Below, in pieces: positions 1 through 9,070 of a DNA stretch of 64,000 nucleotides (position 1 is the first letter of the stretch; each line of letters starts with the position of its first letter). Both the position numbers and the translations under genes were made by a program. Under the pieces are notes generated by a model. That model was not told the DNA's origin and searched no databases. It was given only the letters and a program-made list of their open reading frames with translations. The DNA is from an uncultured Bryobacteraceae bacterium (GTDB taxonomy: Bacteria; Acidobacteriota; Terriglobia; Bryobacterales; Bryobacteraceae), in the NCBI GenBank assembly GCA_937924525.1, contig CALDSU010000014.1, forward strand, positions 186,001-250,000, written 5' to 3'.

Positions 1-1
1 A

Positions 2-214
2 TCGCTGCGGCGGACGCGCGGCGGCGTGGCGGTGGCCGAGGTCGTGGAAGGCCGTTGCTCGGCCTGCCGCATCGCCCTCCGCATCCAGTTCTTTCAGGAC
101 CTCAAGGCCGATAAGGATGTCCTCTGCTGCGAGACCTGCGGCCGCATCCTGTACTTCAACCCGCCGGTGGAGGCCGGCGAGTCCCGCAACGAGAACGCTT
201 CCGCACCCGCCTGA
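2..214 (+). CDS. C4-type zinc-ribbon protein, C-terminal part (5' end outside window)
   Basis: The reading frame is open from the window edge, so only the C-terminal ~70 residues are present; the GTG at 26 is probably internal. Visible are two cysteine knuckles (CSAC, then CCETCG about 20 residues later) followed by RILYF, the pattern of the zinc ribbon that ends the coiled-coil/zinc-ribbon family (Pfam zf-RING_7, DUF164-like). Family members are about 240 residues with an N-terminal coiled coil, and their molecular role is poorly defined. The tail after the ribbon is hydrophilic. Family assignment rests on the ribbon alone. Confidence 0.7.
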   Translation, partial: SLRRTRGGVAVAEVVEGRCSACRIALRIQFFQDLKADKDVLCCETCGRILYFNPPVEAGESRNENASAPA

Positions 215-238
215 GCCGGTAGAGCATCTCTCTAGTTC

Positions 239-1444
239 ATGAAGGGATGGTTCGCAATCTGGCTGAGCGTGCCGCTGCTGGCGGCCGATTGGCCCCAACT
301 GCTGGGTCCCGGTCGCTCCGGGGTCGCCGGAGAAGCACTCCCCGCCAAGGTGCGCATCGAAGCGCGACCCGTCTGGAAGATGGATGTTGGCGAGGGCTTC
401 GCGCAACCGGTGGTGGCGGAGGGGAAATTGATTCTCTTCCATCGCCGCGGCGGGCGCGAGATCGTGCAGGCGCTCGACGCCGCCACAGGCAAGCCGCGAT
501 GGTCGTTTGACTACCCCACCCAGTACCGTGACGACTTCGGCTTTGATGAAGGCCCAAGGGCCGCTCCTACCGTGCAGGGCGGACGCGTCTTTACCCATGG
601 CGCTGAGGGCATGCTGCACGCGCTGGATCTGGCGACGGGGCGCAAACTGTGGAGCGTCGATACCAGGGAGGTGTTCCGCCCGCCGAAGGGATTCTTCGGA
701 GCGGCTGCGTCGCCGCTGGCCGAAGGGTCCGCGGTCATCCTGCATGTGGGCGGACCGGACGCGGGCGTGGTGGCCTTTGACGCTGCCTCCGGCCAAACGC
801 GGTGGCGGGCGACGTCGGATGAAGCCGGTTACGCATCGCCGGTGGCCGCGACGGTGCATGACCGACGCCGGCTTTTCTGTTTCACCCGCAGCGGACTCAC
901 GAGCCTGGACCCGGTGAGCGGCCGGGTGGAGTTCCAGTTCCGCTGGCGTTCCCGCTCGCACGCCTCGGTGAATGCAGCCTTGCCTTTGGTCTTGGGCGAC
1001 CGCCTGTTCCTGTCGGCCAGTTATGGGGTCGGCGCGACTTTGCTCCGGATTCCGCCCGCGGGCGACCCGGCGCAGTTGTGGGCGAGCGACGAGGCGATGT
1101 CGAATCACTACGCCACGGCCGTGCACCACGACGGGCACTTGTACGGTTTCCATGGACGGCAAGAGATGGGTCCGAGTTTACGCTGCGTGGAGGCCGCCAC
1201 GGGCAAAGTGAAGTGGTCCGTGGAGCAGTTTCGCGCCGGCAGCCTGCTGCTGGCCGGCAAGGTTCTGCTGATTCAGCGGGAGAACGGCGAACTGGTCCTC
1301 GCGCCCGCGACGCCGGAGGCGTTCCGTCCTGCGGCGCGGGCTCAGGTGCTCCCTGGGACGGTCCGCGCGTTTCCGGCGCTGGCCAACGGCCTGTACTACG
1401 TCCGCAACGAGCGGACGCTGGCGGTTGTCCGCTTGCAGCCATAA
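239..1444 (+). CDS. PQQ-like beta-propeller repeat protein, exported
   Basis: A 401-residue protein beginning with a short signal peptide (MKGWFAIWLSVPLLAADWP; cleavage probably after LLA or LAA). The rest consists of repeated blades with signatures such as ALDAATGKPRW, ALDLATGRKLW, AFDAASGQTRW, SLDPVSGRVEF and CVEAATGKVKW. These are typical of PQQ-binding-like propellers related to BamB and to the quinoprotein dehydrogenase scaffold. No catalytic residues of a true quinoprotein dehydrogenase were identified, so a periplasmic scaffold or sensor role is as likely as an enzyme. It starts 24 bases after the zinc-ribbon gene on the same strand, so co-transcription is plausible. Confidence 0.85.
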   Translation: MKGWFAIWLSVPLLAADWPQLLGPGRSGVAGEALPAKVRIEARPVWKMDVGEGFAQPVVAEGKLILFHRRGGREIVQALDAATGKPRWSFDYPTQYRDDFGFDEGPRAAPTVQGGRVFTHGAEGMLHALDLATGRKLWSVDTREVFRPPKGFFGAAASPLAEGSAVILHVGGPDAGVVAFDAASGQTRWRATSDEAGYASPVAATVHDRRRLFCFTRSGLTSLDPVSGRVEFQFRWRSRSHASVNAALPLVLGDRLFLSASYGVGATLLRIPPAGDPAQLWASDEAMSNHYATAVHHDGHLYGFHGRQEMGPSLRCVEAATGKVKWSVEQFRAGSLLLAGKVLLIQRENGELVLAPATPEAFRPAARAQVLPGTVRAFPALANGLYYVRNERTLAVVRLQP

Positions 1445-1596
1445 GCCGACGACGCCCGCGCGCTGGCGTTGGCGGTTTTTGGCTACTCCCGGCCGGTGGC
1501 GGCTCCGGGCAGGTGGCGCGTACTTCCCTCCCCGGGGGAATTCTTCGCGCTGGTACTCTACAGCGCTTGGTCCTACCCGCCGATATATTCCTTGAC

Positions 1597-2424
1597 GTGC
1601 AGCCGCAAGAACACCCTCCCGTCCTGGACCTGCCCTCCGACAGCACGGAAACGGGCCAGCCCGACTACGGCCTGGATTCGCCCGGCGTGGTCCGGACGCT
1701 GTCGTGGGGCGGAGGCCTAGCGCTGCTGCTCGGCTTCGCGGTGCGGGTGCCTGACGATCTGTTTTTTCTCCAGGCGCCCGTGGCTTCACTGCAATTGGGC
1801 GGAGCGTTTGCGCTCGTCCAGGCGGCGCTGCTGGCGGCGAGCAGTTTCTCGGGCAAGCTCAAGGAGCGCGACCGCTTGATCGAGTCGCTCGCCTGGCGCG
1901 GTGATGAACAAGTGCTGGATGCCGGGTGCGGACGCGGGCTTCTGCTCATCGCCGCCGCCAAGAGATTGACCACGGGTGTCGCGCACGGCATCGACGTCTG
2001 GCGCTCGGAGGACCTTACCGACAACTGGGCGGAGGCTACGCGGCAAAACGCCCGCCTGGAGGGCGTCGAGGAGCGCGTGGCGGTGCACGACGCGGACATG
2101 CGGGAGATGCCCTTCGAGGCCAACCGCTTCGACCGCGTGCTGTGCAGCCTGGTGTTCTATCTCTTCCCCTCGCGATCGCACCGGCGCAGAGCGATCGAGG
2201 AGATCTTTCGCGTGCTCAAGCCGGGGGGCGACGCGCACCTGCTGGAAATCGGCTGGACGCCCACGCTGGCATCGCTGATGAAAGAGGCTGGCTTCGAGAA
2301 CGTGAAGCGCTCGGGATTCCGCCTGAGGATCTTTCCGCCCGCCCGTATTGTATCTGGTTGGAAACCCAGGACTGGGGCAGATAACCCAGTCCCCTCCGCG
2401 GCATCCCCGGAAACTCGCCCGTAA
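1597..2424 (+). CDS. Class I SAM-dependent methyltransferase with N-terminal membrane segments
   Basis: The open frame extends back through the preceding gene, so the start is uncertain. A GTG at 1597 (upstream TTG at 1567) gives 275 residues. The N-terminal third has two hydrophobic stretches (around LSWGGGLALLLGFAV and LQLGGAFALVQAALLAASSF). It is followed by a Rossmann methyltransferase domain with SAM motif I VLDAGCGRGLLL, an acidic motif GIDVW, and post-motif sequences DRVLCSLVFYLF and EIFRVLKPGG. The layout suggests a membrane-anchored methyltransferase acting on a lipid, quinone or small molecule; substrate unknown. No clear ribosome-binding site precedes the chosen start. Confidence 0.75.
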   Translation: MQPQEHPPVLDLPSDSTETGQPDYGLDSPGVVRTLSWGGGLALLLGFAVRVPDDLFFLQAPVASLQLGGAFALVQAALLAASSFSGKLKERDRLIESLAWRGDEQVLDAGCGRGLLLIAAAKRLTTGVAHGIDVWRSEDLTDNWAEATRQNARLEGVEERVAVHDADMREMPFEANRFDRVLCSLVFYLFPSRSHRRRAIEEIFRVLKPGGDAHLLEIGWTPTLASLMKEAGFENVKRSGFRLRIFPPARIVSGWKPRTGADNPVPSAASPETRP

Positions 2425-2515
2425 ACGATTGTTGATTATTGACCAAGCCTGGCGCGAGGGTCTGGCCTTCCCCTTGCACGTGTTTGCGGTTGACGTCGAT
2501 CAGGAGATTACGCGC

Positions 2516-2968
2516 ATGATACGGAAATACAGAGCATTCATACTACCCGTTTTGACCGCAGTCCTGTGCCTCGCGCTCACGGTGATCGTCACCGGGATCA
2601 ACGCGGAGGCGCAAAACGTCAAGCGCGTACCGGTGAAGCCCACGGCGAAGGATTCCGGCGCGGAAATGTACAAGGTCTATTGCGCTACCTGTCACGGCAT
2701 GGACGGGAAGGGCAACGGACCGGCAGCGGCGGCCATGAAAACGCCACCGACGGATCTCACCGTGCTGTCCAGGAACCATGGGGGAAAGTTCCCCGAGTTG
2801 AAGTTCCAGAACGTTTTGAAAGTATCGTCTCCGCTGGCGGCGCACGGCTCGTCGGAGATGCCGATGTGGGGCCCCATCTTCCGCAGCCTGGAATCCGGCA
2901 GCGAAGGCTATGTACAGATGCGCATCTACAACCTGATGAAGCATGTGGAAGGCATGCAAGTGAAATAA
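2516..2968 (+). CDS. Exported mono-haem c-type cytochrome
   Basis: A 150-residue protein with an N-terminal hydrophobic signal or anchor (residues 8-30) and one haem-binding motif CATCH (Cys56, Cys59, His60). Methionines at 115 and 117 in SSEMPMWG are candidate sixth ligands. The GKGNGPAA and PTDLT segments are typical of cytochrome c class I (cbb3-type subunit or PQQ-dehydrogenase-associated). The ATG at 2516 was chosen because AGGAGA lies 8 bases upstream and the signal peptide begins there; the open frame extends further 5' without support. It probably transfers electrons in the periplasm; partner unknown. Confidence 0.85.
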   Translation: MIRKYRAFILPVLTAVLCLALTVIVTGINAEAQNVKRVPVKPTAKDSGAEMYKVYCATCHGMDGKGNGPAAAAMKTPPTDLTVLSRNHGGKFPELKFQNVLKVSSPLAAHGSSEMPMWGPIFRSLESGSEGYVQMRIYNLMKHVEGMQVK

Positions 2969-2993
2969 CAGGCCCTGGCGCGGCGGCCGGACG

Positions 2994-3905
2994 CTATCGC
3001 CCCGCTCGCGCCGCCACCAGTTTGGCGATGGCGATGGAGCGGATCTTCGTCTCGGGTGTTTCCGCGCGCGACAGTAGGATCAGCGGCACCTTGGCGCCCA
3101 GCACGACTCCTCCAGACTCGCCGTTGGCGAAGTAGAGGATGGCGCGATAAAGAATGTTCCCCGCCTCAATGTCGGGGGCGATGAAAATATCCGTGTTGGC
3201 GACCAGCGGCCCTTCGATGCCTTTCCGGTCGGCGGCGAACCGGCTCAGCGGTACGTCGAGGGCGATGGGGCCTTCCAGGTAGGCGCCGGTGATCTGTCCC
3301 CGCCGGTTCATCATGGTCAGACAGGCGGCGTCGAGCGTGGCGGGCATATCGGGATTGACGAACTCGAGGCCGCACAGGAGGGCGACATTGGGATGTTCGA
3401 TGCCGATGGCGTGCGCCACCTGAATCGCGTTGCGGCAGATGTCGGCTTTCTGGGCAAGGGTGGGGGCGATGTTGATGGCGGCGTCCGTCATCAGCATCAG
3501 GCGGTCAAAGCCGGGGACCTGGAACACAATCACCTGGCTGAGCAGACCGCCGGTGCGCAGTCCGGCCTCCTTGTCGAGCACGGAACGGATCAGCGACGCG
3601 GTGCCGATCTTGCCCTTCATGAGGAGACTGGCCTTGCCGTCGCGAATCAGGGCGATGGCCTTGCGCGCCGCCTGGGATTCATCAGGCTCGTCCACCACCT
3701 GGTGATCGGCCAGAGACAGACCAGCCTGCTCGGCCAAGGCGCGGATTTTGGCCGCGTTGCCGAAGAAGGTGGCATCGGCCAGGCCGATGTCGCGAGCCTG
3801 TTTCAGCGCTTCGATGGCGTCCGGGTCGTGCCCGGCGGCCACTGCGATCTGCGCCGGAGCCGAGCGGCGGGCGGCGTCTACAAGTTCGTTGAGGGTCCGG
3901 AACAT
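2994..3905 (-). CDS. Phosphate butyryltransferase / phosphate acetyltransferase family protein
   Basis: A 303-residue protein of the PTA/PTB acyltransferase family, which transfers an acyl group between CoA and phosphate. Family landmarks include GKASLLMKGKIGTASLI, VIVFQVPG followed by MTDAAINIAP, a YLEGPIALD segment, and the C-terminal NGESGGVVLGAKVPLILLSR. The length and the MKGK motif fit phosphotransbutyrylase better than acetate-type Pta. No butyrate or acetate kinase lies next to it, so the physiological acyl donor is open. AGGA lies 8 bases before the ATG. It sits 119 bases downstream of the pyruvate-carboxyltransferase-family gene on the same strand. Confidence 0.85.
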   Translation of the reverse strand: MFRTLNELVDAARRSAPAQIAVAAGHDPDAIEALKQARDIGLADATFFGNAAKIRALAEQAGLSLADHQVVDEPDESQAARKAIALIRDGKASLLMKGKIGTASLIRSVLDKEAGLRTGGLLSQVIVFQVPGFDRLMLMTDAAINIAPTLAQKADICRNAIQVAHAIGIEHPNVALLCGLEFVNPDMPATLDAACLTMMNRRGQITGAYLEGPIALDVPLSRFAADRKGIEGPLVANTDIFIAPDIEAGNILYRAILYFANGESGGVVLGAKVPLILLSRAETPETKIRSIAIAKLVAARAGR

Positions 3906-4024
3906 AGTTGTTTTCCTGATGAGACAAACAGGCGCGCGCGGGCGGAAACCACCGGCCCGCGCGCGACCCGCGCGCTACCGCTCCCGGCACGGGCTGCGGG
4001 CCGGCGATGGCTCGACACAGGCGG

Positions 4025-5263
4025 TTAAGCTTTGGCGACCGTGGCGCCCTCGAGCACCGCGTTCATGATCTCGTCGAACTCGGCGTCGGTGAGCAGGCGC
4101 TTGTTCTCGATCGAGAACTGCTTTACCCGGGCCAGAATCTCGTTCGCCTGGTCGGCGCTCGCGGTCTTCTGCCGGCGCTCGAGATGCTCCTCGATGTTGG
4201 CCAGGCCGCTGCCTTTGCCCAGGGCGATGTCGACTCCCGGCCGTCCGACCATGCTCGGGTGGAACGGAATGTATTCGAGCGGTTCGACGACGCGGCAGCG
4301 GCGGTGGAACATGCTGACGATGCCGGACTCAATCCGGTACAGCCAGTCGCCGACGATCGGGCGGTTGGGCGGCACCGAGAAGCCGGAAAGCTGTTGCACC
4401 AGCTTGGAGAGTTCGTAGAACACCTCAGTCTTGATGCCGATGTCCTTGTTGTACAGGCAGCGCAGCGCCATCACCGTGTCCTCGAGCGGCACGTTGCCGG
4501 CGCGTTCGCCGGTGCCGGTGACCGTGACATGCGCCACGGAAGCGCCATGGGCCAGCGCCGCAATCGTGTTGGCGACGCCCAGCCCGAAGTCCTCGTGGCA
4601 GTGGATCTCGATAGGCTGCGGAAACCGCGCGCGCAGCTTTCCGATGACCATCGCGACGCCCTGCGGCGTGCATCCGCCAAACGAATCGGCCAGCGTCAGC
4701 GCGTCCATGTGGCCTTCGGTGGCCACTTTCTCAAACAGGTCCAGCAGCCGCTCGATTTCCGCACGCGTGCTGTCGATCGTAAAGAACACGGTGTAGAGGC
4801 CGGCCTCCTTGGCCGCCAGCGTGGTCTCGATCGAGGACTTGATCGCCCAGTCCATCGTCTTGCCGTAAGCATTCCGGATGATGTGCTCGCTGGACGGGAT
4901 CTCGGTGATGATCCCGTGCACCCCGCAATCCTTGGCCAGCTTCACGTCCTGCGGCATGCAGCGCGCAAAGGAAAAGATTTCGCACGGCAGGCCGAGCGCA
5001 ACAATATCCTTAATGGCCGCTTCGTCTTCGGCGGATACCGCGGGCATCCCCGCCTCGATGCGGTGCACGCCGGCTTCGGCGAGTTTCTTGGCGATGGTGA
5101 CTTTTTCCTGCCGGCGAAAAACGATGCCGGTCTGCTGCTCGCCGTCGCGCAGCGTCACGTCATGAATACGAATCTTTTCGGGGAAATGTAACTGGGACTG
5201 CACTTCCGGGGCGTGATTCCACGGACTGGTGAACCACTGATCGGTCTTCCAAGGCTGGCTCAT
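4025..5263 (-). CDS. DRE-TIM metallolyase family (homocitrate/isopropylmalate/citramalate synthase-like, HMGL-like domain)
   Basis: A 412-residue TIM-barrel enzyme of the pyruvate-carboxyltransferase superfamily, which condenses acetyl-CoA or a related acyl-CoA with a 2-oxoacid. Hallmarks are HDVTLRDGEQQTG (metal-binding Asp and catalytic Arg), the metal-ligand motif HCHEDFGLGVAN and GTGERAGNVPLE. The protein is shorter than LeuA and lacks the C-terminal leucine-binding domain, so homocitrate synthase, Re-citrate synthase or a related activity is possible; I cannot choose. The ATG at 5263 has GGAGG five bases upstream, which decides against the longer GTG-initiated frame. A perfect TATAAT lies 40-45 bases upstream. 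Confidence 0.8.
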   Translation of the reverse strand: MSQPWKTDQWFTSPWNHAPEVQSQLHFPEKIRIHDVTLRDGEQQTGIVFRRQEKVTIAKKLAEAGVHRIEAGMPAVSAEDEAAIKDIVALGLPCEIFSFARCMPQDVKLAKDCGVHGIITEIPSSEHIIRNAYGKTMDWAIKSSIETTLAAKEAGLYTVFFTIDSTRAEIERLLDLFEKVATEGHMDALTLADSFGGCTPQGVAMVIGKLRARFPQPIEIHCHEDFGLGVANTIAALAHGASVAHVTVTGTGERAGNVPLEDTVMALRCLYNKDIGIKTEVFYELSKLVQQLSGFSVPPNRPIVGDWLYRIESGIVSMFHRRCRVVEPLEYIPFHPSMVGRPGVDIALGKGSGLANIEEHLERRQKTASADQANEILARVKQFSIENKRLLTDAEFDEIMNAVLEGATVAKA

Positions 5264-5302
5264 GAATTCCTCCACTGGGAGCGTTGTATGGCGTTCGGCC
5301 TT

Positions 5303-5308
5303 ATTATA
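5303..5308 (-). promoter_or_regulatory. Candidate sigma-70 -10 box for the DRE-TIM lyase gene
   Basis: Read on the minus strand, this is a perfect TATAAT in an otherwise GC-rich intergenic gap. It lies about 40 bases before the ATG at 5263, giving a leader of about 33 bases that contains GGAGG. No good -35 hexamer is present at 16-18 bases, so the promoter call rests on the -10 box and its position. Confidence 0.45.
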
Positions 5309-5335
5309 TCGACGTTGCAGGCCGGGCCGAAGCCT

Positions 5336-6199
5336 TCACAGCACGGTTTCGGCCACCACCGGGTTGCGGAGCTCGCCGAGCCGTTCGATGGTGATCACCA
5401 CCTCGTCGCCCGGCTTCAGAAAGCGGGGCGGCTTCCGCGCCATGCCGACGCCCGCCGGCGTACCGGTGGAAACCACATCGCCGGGCTCCAGCGTAAACAC
5501 GCTCGAAAGGTAAGAGATCAGGTCCGGCACGCGGAAGATCAGGTGACGGGTGTTCGATTCCTGCAAAACCTCGCCATGGATGCTGAGCCGGATGTCGAGG
5601 TCGTGCGGATCGGGCGCCTCGTCGGCGGTCACCAGATAGGGACCCATCGGGCAAAATGTGTCGAAGCTCTTGCCCATCGTCCATTGCGACGTGGCAAGCT
5701 GATAGTCGCGCGCGCTGACGTCGTTCAGGATCGTATAACCGAAGACGTGCTCCCGCCAGCGGAAAGCCGGGATGTACCGCCCGCCCTGGCCAATCACGAA
5801 GGCGAACTCGGCTTCGTAGTCGGGCTTGGTGGACGAGCGCGGCAGCACGATGCTCGCGCCGGGTCCGATCACGGAGGTGGGAAACTTGGTGAAAATCGTG
5901 GGCACCTCCGGAATGTCCATGTTGGACTCGCGGGCGTGGTCGGCCCAGTTCAATCCGACACAGATGATCTTGGGAGGCCGCGGGATCGGAGCCAGCAGGC
6001 GCACCGCCGCCAGATCGAGGCGCGCCGCCGGGGGCGCCTCGTCGGCATACTGCCGGACGCGCGCGAGCGCTTCCTCTCCCCCGGCGATCACCGATAGCAA
6101 GTCGCCGAAGCCGGCGTCCCGCAGACTCAGCAGCGACTGCTCCAGCACCATGCCGGGCTCCGGGGCGGAGTCCGGCCTTTGAAAAGTAACCAGTTTCAT
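5336..6199 (-). CDS. Fumarylacetoacetate hydrolase (FAH) family protein
   Basis: A 287-residue FAH-family protein, starting MKLVTFQ. The N-terminal ~70 residues are variable. The catalytic core begins at PPKIICVGLNWADHARE and contains the metal-binding pattern PDYEAEFAFVIG, the segment GYTILNDVSARDYQ, KSFDTFCPMGP and the C-terminal STGTPAGVGM. These are characteristic of 2-keto-4-pentenoate hydratase/acylpyruvase-type members that cleave C-C bonds of diketo acids. The upstream alternative start at 6223 adds eight residues that do not match the family. The gene precedes the DRE-TIM lyase on the same strand and may belong to the same organic-acid pathway, though that enzyme has its own candidate promoter. 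Confidence 0.85.
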   Translation of the reverse strand: MKLVTFQRPDSAPEPGMVLEQSLLSLRDAGFGDLLSVIAGGEEALARVRQYADEAPPAARLDLAAVRLLAPIPRPPKIICVGLNWADHARESNMDIPEVPTIFTKFPTSVIGPGASIVLPRSSTKPDYEAEFAFVIGQGGRYIPAFRWREHVFGYTILNDVSARDYQLATSQWTMGKSFDTFCPMGPYLVTADEAPDPHDLDIRLSIHGEVLQESNTRHLIFRVPDLISYLSSVFTLEPGDVVSTGTPAGVGMARKPPRFLKPGDEVVITIERLGELRNPVVAETVL

Positions 6200-6485
6200 A
6201 AGAAGTGGGCGTGAAACTGTCACTGTATCACGCTCGGGGTATCAATCCCTCTTTCTGGTCCCGTCCGAGTGTGTACTTGCTGGGCGAACGGGGTTGGGTG
6301 CGGGGTGCTTACCGGCTCGACCGCCCTGGTCCGCCACAGTCACGCTTCGGCGCCTCCCGGAAGCGCCCGGGCGTGCGAAAGACCGGCGACGGGATGCCTG
6401 GTGCTAGCCAATCAAGGCCGGAATTCACCGGCGATCCGGCGGCGCGGATACGGCCTCGTGTCGCAGCCGGCGCAGGCAGCGGAAT

Positions 6486-7340
6486 TCAGGCTGCTTTGGC
6501 CTTGGCCGGCGAATCGCCTTCCACCGAAACCGACTTGACGCTGGTGGCGAGCCCGAGCTTTTCGAGCAGGCGGATGGTCCACCACGTGATGTCCAGTTCG
6601 TACCAAGCCAGTCCGTGGCGGGCGGAAACCGGATAGGCGTGATGGTTGTTGTGCCAACCCTCGCCGAAGCTCAACAGCGCCACCCACCAGTTGTTCCGCG
6701 AATCGTCCCGCGTAGCAAACCGCTTACGGCCCCACATGTGCGTGGCGGAGTTGACCAGCCACGTCGCGTGCAGGCCCAACGTCACGCGCAGGAAGATGCC
6801 CCACAGCAGCCAAGGCAGACCGCCGATCGCGAACAGGATGCCGCCGAGCGCCACCAACGGCAAGTAGTGGTAGGTGTTCAGCCACCGGTAGAACGGATCG
6901 CGAGCCAGGTCCGGCGCGTAGCGGGCCATCTGCTCGGTGTTGCAGTGCTGGCTTTCCCCCAGAATGATCCAGCCGACGTGCGCCCACGCCGCGCCGTCCC
7001 GCGGGGAGTGCGGGTCGCCCGGCTGGTCGGATTTCTGGTGATGAATGCGATGCACGGCCACCCAGAAGATCGGTCCGCCTTCCAGCGTCAACGTGCCAAA
7101 CACCGCGAGCGTGTACTCGATCCACCGCGGCACCTTGTAGCCGCGATGCGTCAGCAGCCGATGGTATCCCATCCCGATGCCGAAGCTAAGGGTGCTCCAG
7201 TACAGGAGGGCGGCGACCACCACCGCGGAAAACGTCGGCATGAAAAGGGCGGCCACCGCGCCCGCGTGAAACACGATCAGCGCGATCGAAGTGACCCAGT
7301 TAATGGCTCTTTTTTTACTGATGGAGACTGTCTGGCTCAT
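6486..7340 (-). CDS. Membrane acyl-CoA (stearoyl-CoA delta-9 type) fatty acid desaturase
   Basis: A 284-residue di-iron membrane desaturase. The three histidine boxes are present: H60-R-L-L-T-H65, H97-R-I-H-H101 and H230-N-N-H-H234, with a further His201 in NSATHMWG. Four hydrophobic membrane segments flank them (around residues 15-35, 36-55, 161-176 and 178-193). The family introduces a cis double bond into saturated acyl chains at the cytoplasmic membrane, using an external electron donor. The size fits the bacterial delta-9 type without a fused cytochrome b5. A promoter-like sequence lies upstream. Confidence 0.92.
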   Translation of the reverse strand: MSQTVSISKKRAINWVTSIALIVFHAGAVAALFMPTFSAVVVAALLYWSTLSFGIGMGYHRLLTHRGYKVPRWIEYTLAVFGTLTLEGGPIFWVAVHRIHHQKSDQPGDPHSPRDGAAWAHVGWIILGESQHCNTEQMARYAPDLARDPFYRWLNTYHYLPLVALGGILFAIGGLPWLLWGIFLRVTLGLHATWLVNSATHMWGRKRFATRDDSRNNWWVALLSFGEGWHNNHHAYPVSARHGLAWYELDITWWTIRLLEKLGLATSVKSVSVEGDSPAKAKAA

Positions 7341-7391
7341 GAGTGGATGAAAAGGACTCGACTTTTAAGGTAACAGGGGCTGGGCCGGCGA

Positions 7392-7421
7392 ATTGTAAGA
7401 GTTGTGTAATTTCCTTGAAAA
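7392..7421 (-). promoter_or_regulatory. Candidate sigma-70 promoter for the desaturase gene
   Basis: On the minus strand a TTTTCA (-35-like) is followed after 18 bases by TACAAT (-10, five of six matches). It lies in an AT-rich pocket between the M81 peptidase and the desaturase and would give a leader of about 45 bases. Inference from consensus matching only. Confidence 0.4.
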
Positions 7422-7428
7422 CAGCGGG

Positions 7429-8925
7429 TTAGGAGCCAACTAGCAGGTAGGCCGCCTCCGGCTCCAGCGGGAACAGCGGCTTGCGGCGGCGCGCGTAGGG
7501 GAAGTGCCGCGGGCTGTTGGCGGTCGCGCCCGGGGAATCCACCAGCAGAATCTCGGCGGCCACGGGTTCGTAAGCGGCGCGCGGCGCTACCACCCCTTTC
7601 ACCACGAGCACGCGTTTGCGCTCCGGCTTGATGCCGAGGCTGAGCACCTGCTCCAGGCTCATCGGGGCCATCCGGCGGCTGGTCAGCACCACCGAGTGAC
7701 CTTCGGCGGTCTCGACCACCGCGGTGATTCCCTGATCGTTCTGCGTCCAACCCCCATGGCGGACCTGGGTTTCCACGAAAAAGCCGTCGGAGAGCGTCCG
7801 GACGCGGCCCCGGATGCGGATCGGAGAACCGTGCAGGAGGTCCGTTTTCCCGCCCACTTCCAGGTCCACCGTCTGACGAACGCCGGCGGCCAGACAGGAC
7901 TGCACGGCCGCCGGATCGTACAGGATGACGAGCGCGTTGGGAACCCCCTGCCGCAGAATCTCCGCAAGCAAATGCGTGGAATCGCCCGCGCTGCCACCCC
8001 CAACGTTATCGCCGATGTCCATCAGGGCGACCGGAGTGCGCTCGGCCTTGCCGGCGTACCGGACCGCCTCTGCCACCGACGGCAGCGTGGCCACAAACTC
8101 GTGTCTCCGCTCCCAGGCGCGCTCCGCCATCCACCGCGCGGCGCGGCGGGCCAACCCTGGGTCCTGATCGGCCACCGCGAGAAACGAAGCGCCCATCTCG
8201 GCCACATCCGCGTAAGGGAACCCCATGGCGACGCTCGCCGAGAGGATTCCCGGCCAGCGCAGCGCTTCCGCCAAATCCTGATAGAGCCCCGCAGCCGGCG
8301 GTTGCGCGGTGTGCTGCCGGGCGATCTCGATCACCATCGGCGGCGTTTCCAGCGCCTGGACCGGACGCGCTTGGCCGGCCAGGATTTTCGCCAGCAGGGC
8401 GGCCGCATCCAGCCCGCGCTCGTACTGATCCAGATGCGGGTTGGACCGGTACCCGATGAGCGCGGTCGCGTGGCGGGCCATCTGCTCGCTGAGATTGGCG
8501 TGCAAGTCGAAAGTGGTGACGATGGGAAAGTCCGGACCCAGGCGCGCGCGCAGGCGGCGAAGGATCTCGCCGTCCGCATCCGGGTGTTGCTCGGAAACGG
8601 TGGCGCCGTGCAGCGCCAGCAGCAATCCATCCAAGGGCAGGGCGGCTTCCAGTTCCGCCAGCAACTCGCGGGCAATCCGCGCGAAGGCCCCCGCCTCGAT
8701 CGCGCCGCTCGGCACCGCGAAGGTGGCCAGCAGGGGGGCGATGGTCCAGCCCTGTTCCCGCGCCCCTTCGAGCATGCCGCCGAGTTCGTGGCGCGCGCCC
8801 TGCCACCGCTCGAGCAGCGCCGCGCCGCGCGTCAGGCTGGTGGACGCAAAAGCTTCATAGGACGTCGGAATGGAAAGGAAGGTGTTGGATTCGTGCAGAA
8901 ACCCGGCTACGCCGATGCGGAACAT
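7429..8925 (-). CDS. M81 family metallopeptidase (MlrC, microcystinase C-like)
   Basis: A 498-residue protein matching the MlrC family over its whole length. It starts RIGVAGFLHESNTF (metal-binding His-Glu region), then GLLLALHGATVSE, TTFDLHANLSEQM (Asp/His metal ligands), IGYRSNPHLDQYERG and the C-terminal-domain motif VALMDIGDNVGGGSAGDST. The family includes the enzyme that finishes degradation of linearised microcystin; most members have unknown peptide or D-amino-acid substrates. No signal peptide is visible, so it is probably cytoplasmic. It is divergent from recO. Confidence 0.9.
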   Translation of the reverse strand: MFRIGVAGFLHESNTFLSIPTSYEAFASTSLTRGAALLERWQGARHELGGMLEGAREQGWTIAPLLATFAVPSGAIEAGAFARIARELLAELEAALPLDGLLLALHGATVSEQHPDADGEILRRLRARLGPDFPIVTTFDLHANLSEQMARHATALIGYRSNPHLDQYERGLDAAALLAKILAGQARPVQALETPPMVIEIARQHTAQPPAAGLYQDLAEALRWPGILSASVAMGFPYADVAEMGASFLAVADQDPGLARRAARWMAERAWERRHEFVATLPSVAEAVRYAGKAERTPVALMDIGDNVGGGSAGDSTHLLAEILRQGVPNALVILYDPAAVQSCLAAGVRQTVDLEVGGKTDLLHGSPIRIRGRVRTLSDGFFVETQVRHGGWTQNDQGITAVVETAEGHSVVLTSRRMAPMSLEQVLSLGIKPERKRVLVVKGVVAPRAAYEPVAAEILLVDSPGATANSPRHFPYARRRKPLFPLEPEAAYLLVGS

Positions 8926-9070
8926 GGAAAATGCAGGCCGCCTTTAAAAAAGGATTTGGGCGCACGCGTTTTCCCGCCCGCCCTGGCCAGCATAGCGCAC
9001 GCCAGCCGGAGATTCCGGCATCAGGGCTTCTGCACAGGGCTTGTGCTACCCTAAAGAGTCGCTGTGACGT

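Noticed and set aside
1078-1596. N-terminal extension of the methyltransferase frame
   Set aside because: It overlaps the PQQ-propeller gene in another frame and its translation is Arg/Gly-rich and not family-like.
6205-6636. Plus-strand frame across the 6200-6485 spacer
   Set aside because: It runs into the desaturase gene on the other strand and has no recognisable protein features.
7504-9054. 516-codon plus-strand frame opposite the M81 peptidase
   Set aside because: The minus strand encodes a full-length family match; the plus frame is rich in Arg/His/Gln repeats typical of antisense frames.
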